Positions 15,978 through 23,911 of a stretch of DNA of 64,000 nucleotides are shown in pieces. The position numbers and the translations under genes are program-made. This DNA comes from XYD12-FULL-36-8 sp964613805 (GTDB lineage: Bacteria > Bacteroidota > Ignavibacteria > Ignavibacteriales > Ignavibacteriaceae): contig CAZTJF010000014.1 in NCBI GenBank assembly GCA_964613805.1, positions 1 to 64,000 on the forward strand. Direction: 5' to 3'. Below the pieces are notes generated by a model, which was given only the letters and a program-made list of their open reading frames with translations, ran no database searches and was not told where the DNA came from. The first letter of the stretch is position 1. Each line of letters begins with the position of its first letter.

Positions 15978-17197
15978 CAGCCAAACCTCAAGGCACTTAT
16001 TGGCTTTACTCTCGATGCGATAAAGCTGGGAACAAACGAGGCAATTAAGCAAAGTAGCATGGTTAAGATTGAAACTCCTGCAAATATTTTTATCGTAAAT
16101 AATATCGGTACCGTCGAAGTGAAGTAAACAGAAGAAGGTAAAGAAATAATATTATACTTCAGTTGTAAACTCATAAGAACAAAAGCTAAAATATTTCCAA
16201 ACAGAATTCCGACCATTGCGAGGAAAAATCCTTGGTACACAAATATTCTTGAGATATGATTGTTTAGTGCCCCCAAAGATTTTAATATCCCAATTGCATT
16301 GGTCTTTTCAAGCACAATCATCAGAAGACTTCCGATGATATTAAAAACTGCAACGATAATGATAAGTCCTAATACAATTGGAATAGGTTTTTTCTGCAAT
16401 TCAATCCATGTAAAAATATTACGATGCTTTTGATAAATTGAAACGACGGAGTGTGGATATCTTAATTTTTTAGAGAGCAGAATCGTTAAACTATCAATTT
16501 TAGTAACATCATTCAGCTTGATATCATAGCCAGTGATATTATCGCCAAAATTAAATAAGGACTGAGCTGATTTGAGATCAGTATAAGCAATCAAATCATC
16601 ATATTCAGCCATACCGCTTTCGAATATTCCTGTTATCAAAAATTTTTGAATGTTGGGTAAATTTTCCGGTGAAGGAATTTGATTTTTACTTAATGCAAAA
16701 ATTATAACACTATCGCCAACTTTTACGAATAATTTATCAGATAACTTTTTACCAATAATTATAGCAGGTAAATCAGATTGAGGAAATTTGTATTCTCCTT
16801 CGATAATATTTTCATCAAGCTTTAGACTTTTATTTTCAGGTAAAATACCTTTTACATTCACACCTTCCTGAAAATGTTTGCTGCTTATAATTGCAAGATT
16901 TGATGCGTACGGATTTATTTCTTGAACAAAAGGTTTTAGCATTTCAATGATGTTCGGTATAACAAACTTATAGTTTGGCAAGGTAGTCTGGTATGAAGTG
17001 ATTTGTATGTGAGCATCAAAGTCGACAATTTTTTTTTGTATTGTTTCTTTAAAACCTTCTAAGATGCTTAAAGCGATAATTAGGGTTGCAACTCCCAATG
17101 AAATTCCAACTATAGAAATTCCAGAAATTAGAGTAATGAAACGGGAATCTTTCCTTGAAAGAGTGAATTTTTTAGAAACAAAAAAGGGAAATGCCAT
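15977..17197 (-). CDS. lipoprotein-releasing permease (LolC/LolE-like)
   Basis: The 406-residue protein has the same layout as the next gene: an N-terminal basic FVSKKFTL start, a first membrane segment at about 24-46, a periplasmic domain and three closing segments (near IPIVLGLIIIVAVFNIIGSLLM and further on). It is the first gene of the three-gene set permease-permease-lolD. Two different permeases with one ATPase resemble the LolCDE organisation of gammaproteobacteria. Which one equals LolC or LolE cannot be decided by eye. Confidence 0.88.
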   Translation of the reverse strand: MAFPFFVSKKFTLSRKDSRFITLISGISIVGISLGVATLIIALSILEGFKETIQKKIVDFDAHIQITSYQTTLPNYKFVIPNIIEMLKPFVQEINPYASNLAIISSKHFQEGVNVKGILPENKSLKLDENIIEGEYKFPQSDLPAIIIGKKLSDKLFVKVGDSVIIFALSKNQIPSPENLPNIQKFLITGIFESGMAEYDDLIAYTDLKSAQSLFNFGDNITGYDIKLNDVTKIDSLTILLSKKLRYPHSVVSIYQKHRNIFTWIELQKKPIPIVLGLIIIVAVFNIIGSLLMIVLEKTNAIGILKSLGALNNHISRIFVYQGFFLAMVGILFGNILAFVLMSLQLKYNIISLPSSVYFTSTVPILFTIKIFAGVSILTMLLCLIASFVPSFIASRVKPISALRFG

Positions 17198-17313
17198 TCT
17201 TAATTTTTATGATTTAAACTTTAATCAAATTTAAGTAACCTGATTATGAATTAAAACTTTTTACAAAAGTTAAATTTTCACGCTGAACGAAGAATTAAAA
17301 ACATGTCCTTTCA

Positions 17314-17344
17314 TTGTTTATTAGAGAATCAAACAATATATTTG
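17314..17344 (+). promoter_or_regulatory. Bacteroidetes-type promoter of the tRNA cluster
   Basis: TTG at 17314-17316 and TATATTTG at 17337-17344 fit TTG-N20-TAnnTTTG exactly. Transcription would start near 17351, about 13 bases before the first tRNA, and no gene lies between, so this is a well-supported stable-RNA promoter. Confidence 0.6.
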
Positions 17345-17363
17345 TACGCTAAATTTTGCAATA

Positions 17364-17439
17364 CGGGGCGTAGCGTAGCCCGGTTCATCGCGCCTGCTTT
17401 GGGAGCAGGAGGTCGCAGGTTCGAATCCTGCCGCCCCGA
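17364..17439 (+). tRNA. tRNA-Pro (TGG)
   Basis: The acceptor arms CGGGGCG and CGCCCCG pair over 7 bp. The anticodon stem-loop CCTGC-TTTGGGA-GCAGG gives anticodon TGG, and the T-arm GCAGGTTCGAATCCTGC is intact. The discriminator is A and CCA is not encoded. It is the first tRNA of a four-tRNA cluster. Confidence 0.96.
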
Positions 17440-17526
17440 CGTGCATAAATCGCAATTAACAAAACCAAATCCCAATTCGATTAATTGGATATTGAAATTA
17501 GTTTGTTCTTTAATATTTTTTTTTGA

Positions 17527-17600
<74 letters not shown>

Positions 17601-17627
17601 CACGCTAAAATTCTAACTTTCAAATGC

Positions 17628-17655
17628 CAAATAACAAACTGAATTTTGTTATTTG
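17628..17655 (+). repeat. AT-rich hairpin between tRNA-Arg and tRNA-His
   Basis: CAAATAACAAA (17628-17638) and TTTGTTATTTG (17645-17655) form a perfect 11-bp stem with a 6-base loop. Being G/C-poor it is a weak terminator at best, but it could guide processing. The same word occurs at the end of the amidase gene near 22480. Confidence 0.5.
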
Positions 17656-17709
17656 AAAATTGAATATTTTTTGCGGTTTGGTTTTTACTTTTTGATATTT
17701 TTTATTAAT

Positions 17710-17784
17710 GGTGAGCGTAGCTCAGTTGGTTAGAGCACCAGGTTGTGGCCCTGGGGGTCGTGGGTTCAAATCCCATCGCTCACC
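17710..17784 (+). tRNA. tRNA-His (GTG)
   Basis: The acceptor arms GTGAGCG and CGCTCAC pair over 7 bp, with the extra G-1 at 17710 opposite C73 at 17784, the identity feature of histidine tRNAs. The anticodon stem-loop CCAGG-TTGTGGC-CCTGG gives GTG. The following CCA at 17785-17787 may be an encoded 3' end. Confidence 0.96.
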
Positions 17785-17867
17785 CCAACATTTAATATAA
17801 ATCTCAAATAATAAAAGCCAGATGTTTGATTTGTGATTTGATTTTTAAGTTTTATTATCTAATGTTT

Positions 17868-17939
17868 GGCTCCATCGTCTAATGGTTAGGACCTCGCCCT
17901 TTCACGGCGGTAATAGGGGTTCGAATCCCCTTGGAGTCA
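17868..17939 (+). tRNA. tRNA-Glu (TTC)
   Basis: The acceptor arms GGCTCCA and TGGAGTC pair with one G-T wobble. The anticodon loop CTTTCAC, closed by CGCC/GGCG, gives TTC, and the T-arm GGGGTTCGAATCCCC is perfect. It is the last tRNA of the cluster and is followed by a terminator. Confidence 0.95.
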
Positions 17940-17942
17940 CTT

Positions 17943-17976
17943 AAAGTCTCTTAGGTTAATTCTTAAGAGACTTTTT
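17943..17976 (+). terminator. terminator of the tRNA cluster
   Basis: AAAGTCTCTTA (17943-17953) and TAAGAGACTTT (17964-17974) form a perfect 11-bp stem with a 10-base loop and a T-run. It begins 4 bases after tRNA-Glu. Confidence 0.92.
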
Positions 17977-18088
17977 CGTTTTAAACTCGATTCGAAACTT
18001 TTCAAATTTACTTTTGCGCAATGATGGACTAGATATTTGTTTTTATTTTCAAAATTGAGTAAAATTTACCAACAAAAAGAGGTGTTTT

Positions 18089-20671
18089 ATGAAATTCCTC
18101 AAACTATATTGCAGCATATTCTTAATTAGCTTTCCGACTCTTACAGTTCAAGCACAACCCACCCAATTTAACATTAACGCATACAGGCAATTTCTTCAGG
18201 CAAATCAAAACATGACGACTTCTCAATTGCTTAATATGCATCCGGCAGGATTATTCAACGGAAATCTAAATTTGAATTATCAGGATGCATTGTATTTCGA
18301 TACAATAGCAATGAGATATAATCTTACTGATTATGAAAAACTTCTGCTTCAGAAAAATGGATTTATGGTAACGGAGAGATTAAAATTTCCTTCATACGGA
18401 ACATCAATGTTGGATGTTTATCATAAAGATTTACCTGTGTTTGTCTCTGCTGATGCTATTCTGCATGCATATCACATTTCATATGATAGAATTTTGAAAA
18501 CTGTCGAACTTGAAATTTTAATTGATCGAGTAACAAGTTTACTAAATTCACTTCACGCAAAAATGCCTCAATTAGCGGCAAGGTATGAAGCATTTCCACA
18601 GATGAATAAAATGCTTCGTGATGTAGATTTATACTTAACCGTACCAAGACGATTATTGAATCCGTCAGCAAATTTGTACTATGTTGATAACTCAACTAAG
18701 TTCAACGAAGTTTTAACTTTAATCTCAGAAGAACAAGGTTTTGTTGGCTATACATTATTTTCTGATAGTAATTGTGTCGTGTATGATTGGAGTCAGTTTA
18801 AACCACGCGGACATTATGTTGACCCGCAAAATCCCATCCTTGAAAAATATTTTAGAGCAATGATTTGGCTGGGAAGGACAGAAATTTATTTGTTGGCTCC
18901 CGTTACTGATGAAATTTGTCCACCGCCATCTTTTGAAGATATTCGAAGACAGACAATAGACGCTTTCTTAATTAGAGAGTTATTTGATTTGGCAAATGCA
19001 AATTCGATGTATGAAGAAATCGAAGGTATAATAAAAATATTTGTTGGTGAGCAGGATAATGTCACGCTGAAAAATATTATATCACTTGCATCCTCGGTAC
19101 AAGCAACAAATGCATCACAGCTTTTTGATGATAATGTTTTATTAGCTTTTCAAGATTCGTTAAAAAATCAACCTTATGCTTATCAACTAATTCTTTCACA
19201 AATTCTTGCTAATTATTCTGTTACTCGTCCTGATAGTATTGTTCCGGCATCGGCATTCTTATTGTTCGGTCAGCGTTTTGTAATTGATTCTTATGCAACC
19301 GGGAGTGTTGTATTCGATAGAATATCATTTAATAGCAATATAATTTGCAGATTATTTCCATCAACGCTTGATCCTATTTTTGCTTTAGGAAATGATGCTG
19401 CGGCTCAGCTTCTGAAACCGGAGTTAGATCAGTACTTTTATTCATCTAATCTTGCTGCGTTAAGATACTTGATAAATTCTTATGGTTTTGATTTTTGGGA
19501 CAGCACACTTTATAATCTGTGGCTCAATTCAATTAGAAAATTAAATCCGCCTGCAGATAGAAATAATCTTCCACAGTTTATGCAGACCGCTGCGTATTGG
19601 CAGGAAAAAATAAACACTCAGCTAACATCTTGGGCGCAATTAAGACACGATAACTTACTCTATGCAAAACAATCTTACACTGGTGTTCCAATTTGTTCAT
19701 TCCCATATAGTTATGTGGAGCCATTTCCGGAACTTTATTCGAACCTGAAAAATCTCTCTGTTGTTGCACGGAATAGAATACAAGGATTTAACTTTGCTCA
19801 TCCATATACTAAAACTGAAATCATGGCTTACTTTGATGAGTTCTATTCTATAATGGACACTTTAAAAAATATTGCTCAAAAAGAACTTGATGGAGTATCC
19901 TTATCTGATGCTGAAATGCTGTTTCTCAAAAAAATGATTTATGAGGAAGCATTTGGCTGCGCTGAAGGTTTTAACGGCTGGTACTCCAAATTATTTTATT
20001 CTGATCACAATCATCAATTTGATGGCTTGATGAAAAAAGATCACATCGTTGCAGATATCCATACCGTTCCAGCTGATTGTGGAGGTGGAATTATCGGAGC
20101 CATTCCACATGTTGGAACTGGCGATGTTAACCTTGGAGTCTTTATTACCAAAGCTTATAGCAATCAAGATGTTGCTTTTGTTGGTCCGGTTTCAACTTAT
20201 TATGAATATACGACGTATAATTTTTTAAGATTGACAGATCAAGAATGGGAAAGTACATATCTTCAATCCGCATTACGCCCAAGCTGGGTTAATATTTATT
20301 TAGCTGATAGTTCAGGTAATTCAAAAGGAAATGGACCGAGTTTAATTACAGGAATCGAAAATGATGAGGCGACTATTTTATTAGAGGATTTTGTCACAGC
20401 GGGTAATTATCCAAATCCCTTTAACCCGGAAACAATCATTTGGTTTAAGATTCCTTCTGATTTGACTAACTCCTTAACCGAATTAGCCGTATATAATTTA
20501 AATGGAGAGCTGATAATTAAACTTGTGAATGATATTCTTCCAACCGGAAATTATATTGTAAAATGGAACGGACAAAATGCCAAAGGAAAAGAAGTAAGCA
20601 GCGGAGTTTATTTTTACCATCTTAAAGTGGCAGATAAACTTACAACTGGTAAAATGGTGTTGATGCGGTGA
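18089..20671 (+). CDS. DUF3160 protein with T9SS sorting domain
   Basis: This 860-residue secreted protein has a signal peptide (residues 1-22, ending AQA-like at QAQ). Its long central region resembles DUF3160: FPSYGTSMLDVYHKDLPVF and SADAILHAYHISYDRILK near 110-140. From about residue 772 it carries a type IX secretion type A C-terminal domain, starting NYPNPFNPET and ending SSGVYFYHLKVADK...GKMVLMR. It should therefore cross the outer membrane through T9SS and be attached to or released from the cell surface. The molecular function of DUF3160 is unknown. A ribosome-binding site (AAAGAGGTG) precedes the ATG. It appears to be transcribed alone and converges on kdsC. Confidence 0.9.
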   Translation: MKFLKLYCSIFLISFPTLTVQAQPTQFNINAYRQFLQANQNMTTSQLLNMHPAGLFNGNLNLNYQDALYFDTIAMRYNLTDYEKLLLQKNGFMVTERLKFPSYGTSMLDVYHKDLPVFVSADAILHAYHISYDRILKTVELEILIDRVTSLLNSLHAKMPQLAARYEAFPQMNKMLRDVDLYLTVPRRLLNPSANLYYVDNSTKFNEVLTLISEEQGFVGYTLFSDSNCVVYDWSQFKPRGHYVDPQNPILEKYFRAMIWLGRTEIYLLAPVTDEICPPPSFEDIRRQTIDAFLIRELFDLANANSMYEEIEGIIKIFVGEQDNVTLKNIISLASSVQATNASQLFDDNVLLAFQDSLKNQPYAYQLILSQILANYSVTRPDSIVPASAFLLFGQRFVIDSYATGSVVFDRISFNSNIICRLFPSTLDPIFALGNDAAAQLLKPELDQYFYSSNLAALRYLINSYGFDFWDSTLYNLWLNSIRKLNPPADRNNLPQFMQTAAYWQEKINTQLTSWAQLRHDNLLYAKQSYTGVPICSFPYSYVEPFPELYSNLKNLSVVARNRIQGFNFAHPYTKTEIMAYFDEFYSIMDTLKNIAQKELDGVSLSDAEMLFLKKMIYEEAFGCAEGFNGWYSKLFYSDHNHQFDGLMKKDHIVADIHTVPADCGGGIIGAIPHVGTGDVNLGVFITKAYSNQDVAFVGPVSTYYEYTTYNFLRLTDQEWESTYLQSALRPSWVNIYLADSSGNSKGNGPSLITGIENDEATILLEDFVTAGNYPNPFNPETIIWFKIPSDLTNSLTELAVYNLNGELIIKLVNDILPTGNYIVKWNGQNAKGKEVSSGVYFYHLKVADKLTTGKMVLMR

Positions 20672-20717
20672 AAAAAGTTGATTACCTAGCAGTATAATTG
20701 AAGTTCAAATGTGCCAC

Positions 20718-20743
20718 GGTAAATTTTATTGAGTAAAATTACC
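20718..20743. terminator. possible bidirectional terminator hairpin
   Basis: GGTAAATTTTA and TAAAATTACC pair with a one-base bulge and a 5-base loop, between the convergent ends of the DUF3160 gene and kdsC and overlapping the kdsC stop codon. The stem is A/T-rich, so its strength is doubtful. Confidence 0.35.
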
Positions 20744-21278
20744 TGATAATTTTAATTTTTAAATGCCAATTGATTATCAGTTCAGCAAATTCTCTAAAAG
20801 CACCATTACCTCCGCGATTCTTACAGACATAATCTGAAATCTTTTTTATTTCAGAGATAGCATCTCCAGGACATGCACTTAATCCAACGAATTTGATTAT
20901 TTCAAAATCATTCATATCATCACCAATGTATGCAATGTTCTCCCGTTGAAGTTTTTTTCGTTTCAGTATATTATTCAAAAGCAAAACCTTATCTTTTATT
21001 CCAAGATGTAATTCTTTTATCATTAGTTTTTCAGCACGCATTTTAACCGATGCCGAAAATTCTCCGGTGACAATTCCTGTTTCAATGTTCGCCAAATTTC
21101 TAAGTCGTTCAACACCCATTCCATCCCGAATGGAAAATCTTTTCATTACTTCACCTTGCTCAGAATAGTAAACCCCTGTGTCCGTGAGCACACCGTCGCA
21201 GTCTGTTAGCACCAGCTTGATTTGAGCTATTTTGTGCTGAAGTGATACAGAACGAGATTTGTTTGGAGTATATTTCAT
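20739..21278 (-). CDS. kdsC: KDO 8-phosphate phosphatase
   Basis: The 179-residue HAD-family phosphatase releases phosphate from 3-deoxy-D-manno-octulosonate 8-phosphate, a step in lipopolysaccharide core synthesis. HAD motif I is LTDCDGVLTD (about 24-33), motif II includes IVTGEFS near 69, and motif IV is YIGDDMNDFEI near 123. The short length without a cap domain and the segment FSIRDGMGVERL are characteristic of KdsC. Related phosphatases in sialic-acid-type pathways look alike, but no NeuA-type gene is nearby. Confidence 0.9.
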   Translation of the reverse strand: MKYTPNKSRSVSLQHKIAQIKLVLTDCDGVLTDTGVYYSEQGEVMKRFSIRDGMGVERLRNLANIETGIVTGEFSASVKMRAEKLMIKELHLGIKDKVLLLNNILKRKKLQRENIAYIGDDMNDFEIIKFVGLSACPGDAISEIKKISDYVCKNRGGNGAFREFAELIINWHLKIKIIR

Positions 21279-21395
21279 AAAATTCCTTCGATTATTGCAA
21301 TTAAATACACTTTTTGAATTTTTAGCAGTCGTATTTCAAGCATCGGCAAAATTATGTGATTTAAAAAATAAATTTTCATTTAGACGCCTTAAAAT

Positions 21396-21424
21396 TTGAC
21401 ACACAGTCTAACTCTAACTATTTT
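21396..21424 (+). promoter_or_regulatory. sigma70-like promoter for ldcA
   Basis: TTGACA (21396-21401) and TATTTT (21419-21424) are separated by 17 bases, a near-consensus housekeeping promoter. Transcription would start about 30 bases before the ATG at 21460. Confidence 0.45.
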
Positions 21425-21459
21425 CTAATCCTAAATTAACAAACTTCGGATTTACATCT

Positions 21460-22401
21460 ATGCGATACATAAAACCAAAACGTCTCATCAAAGGAGATTT
21501 GATAGGAATAATTTCTCCTGCATCAACACCCGATGATTTATCGAGGATAAATTCTGGCGTAAAGTACCTCGAAAAGCTGGGATACAAAACTCTTGTCGGT
21601 TCGAACGTTGGAAAAAATCATGGTTACTTAGCAGGTTCCGATGAGGAACGAATTTCCGATCTTCACAGTATGTTTAAGAACAAAAATGTAAAAGCGATCA
21701 TGTGTGTTCGCGGCGGTTATGGGTCACCGAGACTTCTTGACAAAATTGATTACAAGCTCATTAAAAAAAATCCGAAGATTTTTGTTGGTTATAGTGACAT
21801 CACAGTTTTGCAAATGGCTTTTTTGCAGAAAGCAAATCTTGTAACATTTGCCGGACCCATGCTTGCCGTGGATTTTCATGATGAAGTTAGTTCATACACA
21901 GAAGGTTTTTTTTGGAGATTGGTTACTTCGAATAAAAAGATTGGCAGAATAAAAAACCCAAACAGTGAAAAAATGTATTGTCTTAGAAAGGGAAGTGCAA
22001 AAGGTCAAATTGTGGGAGGAAATTTAGCTCTGCTGGTTTCGTTGATGGGAACACAATATTTTCCTGATATTCGAAATAAAATTCTCATACTCGAAGATAC
22101 TGGTGAAGCGCCTTATCGTTTGGATCGTTTAATTAATCAACTGCGAATCGCAAATGTTTTCGACAAAGTTAAGGGTGTTGTACTTGGAGCTTTTACTGAC
22201 TGTAAAGAATTGGACCACAGTAAAAAAACTTTAACTTTGGGAGAGGTGATTGAAGATTATTTTACTAAGCTGAAAAAACCTGTTGTATATAATTTTCAGC
22301 ATGGACATATAAAGGATAACGTGACAGTACCTTTTGGAATTAAAACCAGGTTGAATGCAACAAAAGGTTTTTTAGAGTATGAGGAAGGTGCTGTTAGTTA
22401 G
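21460..22401 (+). CDS. ldcA: LD-carboxypeptidase (S66 family)
   Basis: The 313-residue S66 serine peptidase cleaves the L,D bond of muropeptides (tetrapeptide to tripeptide) in peptidoglycan recycling. Motifs are GDLIGIISPAST at the start, VRGGYGSPRLL near 83, the nucleophile in FVGYSDIT near 107-114, ILEDTGEAPYRLDRL near 208 for the catalytic Glu, and NFQHGHIKDN near 277 for the catalytic His. No signal peptide is present, which fits cytoplasmic recycling. The amidase lipoprotein gene converges on it. Confidence 0.92.
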   Translation: MRYIKPKRLIKGDLIGIISPASTPDDLSRINSGVKYLEKLGYKTLVGSNVGKNHGYLAGSDEERISDLHSMFKNKNVKAIMCVRGGYGSPRLLDKIDYKLIKKNPKIFVGYSDITVLQMAFLQKANLVTFAGPMLAVDFHDEVSSYTEGFFWRLVTSNKKIGRIKNPNSEKMYCLRKGSAKGQIVGGNLALLVSLMGTQYFPDIRNKILILEDTGEAPYRLDRLINQLRIANVFDKVKGVVLGAFTDCKELDHSKKTLTLGEVIEDYFTKLKKPVVYNFQHGHIKDNVTVPFGIKTRLNATKGFLEYEEGAVS

Positions 22402-22476
22402 ATTCCAACGAAAACGGAGCAATAAACAAATCAAATTCAAAATACAGTTACTAACTTGAATATTGATGTTTAGAAT

Positions 22477-23088
22477 TTATTTGTTATTTGTCTTTTGATA
22501 TTTGAGATTTTTGCTTTGCAGTTTGATCACTTCCTCTTTGATATAATTATTCTCCAGATATTTATATAGATTTTTCCCGGGGCAAACTGTTTGAGTTGAA
22601 TAATCCCTATGAGATGCAATAGTCTCTGGAGAAATTTGATATTTATCACTGCAATAAGCAATAAGTTCGATAAGTGAATTAAGTTGTTCCTCACATACTT
22701 CCTGCTCCTCAAAATTTCCCATGCAGGTTATTAGTAGATGTCCCGAAGGATCATATTCGGTTGCAGTTTCACCAACAGTAAAAACATTTCTACCTTCGTA
22801 AATATTTCCGTTCGGATCAATTAAATAGTGATATGGAATATCAATCCAATTTCTATCCTTACCCATTCCCCAAGTTTGTACATTTATAATATGTGCGGGA
22901 GCATCATCGTTTTTAGTAATTAAAGTTCCTTCATGATGAATAGTGATTCTTTCCGGAAGATGCTGCTTGAACGGCTTAGGATCAGCAGCATTCCAAATTG
23001 AGCGAGGTAAGATGGAAATCTCTTTACTCGTACTGCATGATATTAAAATGAACGAAAAAAGTAAAAAGAAAATTCTAATGTGCTTCAT
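22477..23088 (-). CDS. N-acetylmuramoyl-L-alanine amidase lipoprotein
   Basis: The 203-residue protein has a lipoprotein signal peptide (Cys at about residue 18, ILISC) and an amidase_2/PGRP domain. Zinc ligands are visible as the His in ITIHHEGT, the His in ASHRDY near 164 and the Cys in VCPGKNL near 172, and YHYLIDPNGNIYEGR is typical of the fold. It would cleave peptidoglycan stem peptides at the outer membrane inner face. The last 15 residues (LQSKNLKYQKTNNK) are encoded by an AT-rich dispersed repeat and are probably not part of the fold. The start overlaps ispE by 14 bases. Confidence 0.9.
   Translation of the reverse strand: MKHIRIFFLLFSFILISCSTSKEISILPRSIWNAADPKPFKQHLPERITIHHEGTLITKNDDAPAHIINVQTWGMGKDRNWIDIPYHYLIDPNGNIYEGRNVFTVGETATEYDPSGHLLITCMGNFEEQEVCEEQLNSLIELIAYCSDKYQISPETIASHRDYSTQTVCPGKNLYKYLENNYIKEEVIKLQSKNLKYQKTNNK
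22480..22510 (-). repeat. AT-rich dispersed repeat overlapping the amidase 3' end
   Basis: On the - strand this reads AAATCTCAAAT, then a spacer, then CAAATAACAAA. The first word recurs exactly at 17799-17809 and the second at 17628-17638, both in tRNA spacers. The repeat supplies the C-terminal codons of the amidase. Confidence 0.5.
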
Positions 23089-23911
23089 GGTGTAAAAATG
23101 TAAAATATTTATTTTGAAAATAGGTTAGTGCATTTTCTGCTTTTTCGTTGGTTGAGAATATGCCGTAAACTGTTGAACCGCTGCCGGACATGAGATTAAA
23201 CATTGCTCCGAGCCTATAAAATTCTTTTTTTATGTTTTCAATTTCAGGATATACTTTTAATACAATAGGTTCAAAATCATTTTTAATTTTATTCTGCATA
23301 TACAGAAAATCAAGCTCGCAATCATCAATTAATTTATTTAGAGGGTAGATTGGTTCTACTGGGATTACATTCTCGTATGCCCATTTGGTTGAAATATGAA
23401 TCCCGGGATTAACAATCAAAATTGGGTAATGAAGTTTGCAATCCACAGCAGTAATATAATCTCCCTTACTTTCAGCATATGATGGATGAGGATTTAAAAA
23501 GAAAGGCACATCTGCACCGAGTTTTACTGCTATGTTGAATAATGTAGTTTCATCAACTTGAAGATTTAAAAACTTTTTAATTCCTAATAATGCAGCCGCC
23601 GCATCAGAACTGCCCCCTCCTAATCCGGCACCAACAGGGATTCTTTTTTCTAATTCTATCTTAATGTTAATCTTCATCTTAATCTCTTCCTCTAGCGCCT
23701 GCTTCGCTTTTACTACAAGATTATCCTGTGTATTCAAGTTTACATCACTGCAGAGGAATTTAAATTCGGAGCAATCAGAAAATGTAAGCGTGTCAAATAA
23801 ATTTATAGGATAAAAAAATGTTTCGATATCATGATATCCATCTTCTCTTTTGCGAAGGATATTCAATCCTAGATTTATTTTTGCGGGTGTATTAATTATT
23901 AAATTTTCCAT
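23075..23911 (-). CDS. ispE: 4-diphosphocytidyl-2-C-methyl-D-erythritol kinase
   Basis: The 278-residue GHMP kinase phosphorylates CDP-methylerythritol in the non-mevalonate isoprenoid pathway. It has the N-terminal TPAKINLGLNILRKREDGYHDI signature region, the ATP-binding loop PVGAGLGGGSSDAAA near 91-105 and the C-terminal LMSGSGSTVYGIF near 240. It overlaps the amidase downstream by 14 bases and the methyltransferase upstream by 20 bases, so the three - strand genes form a tight operon although their functions are unrelated. Confidence 0.96.
   Translation of the reverse strand: MENLIINTPAKINLGLNILRKREDGYHDIETFFYPINLFDTLTFSDCSEFKFLCSDVNLNTQDNLVVKAKQALEEEIKMKINIKIELEKRIPVGAGLGGGSSDAAAALLGIKKFLNLQVDETTLFNIAVKLGADVPFFLNPHPSYAESKGDYITAVDCKLHYPILIVNPGIHISTKWAYENVIPVEPIYPLNKLIDDCELDFLYMQNKIKNDFEPIVLKVYPEIENIKKEFYRLGAMFNLMSGSGSTVYGIFSTNEKAENALTYFQNKYFTFLHHEAH

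Noticed and set aside
15978..16052. 25-codon N-terminal extension of the second FtsX-like permease
   Set aside because: It lies wholly within the neighbouring permease gene, and the ATG at 15977 gives the family-typical start with a TGATG coupling.
20739..21278. Sialic-acid or CMP-sugar pathway phosphatase instead of KdsC
   Set aside because: Sequence alone allows it, but no NeuA/NeuB-type gene is nearby and LPS genes are present, so KdsC is preferred.
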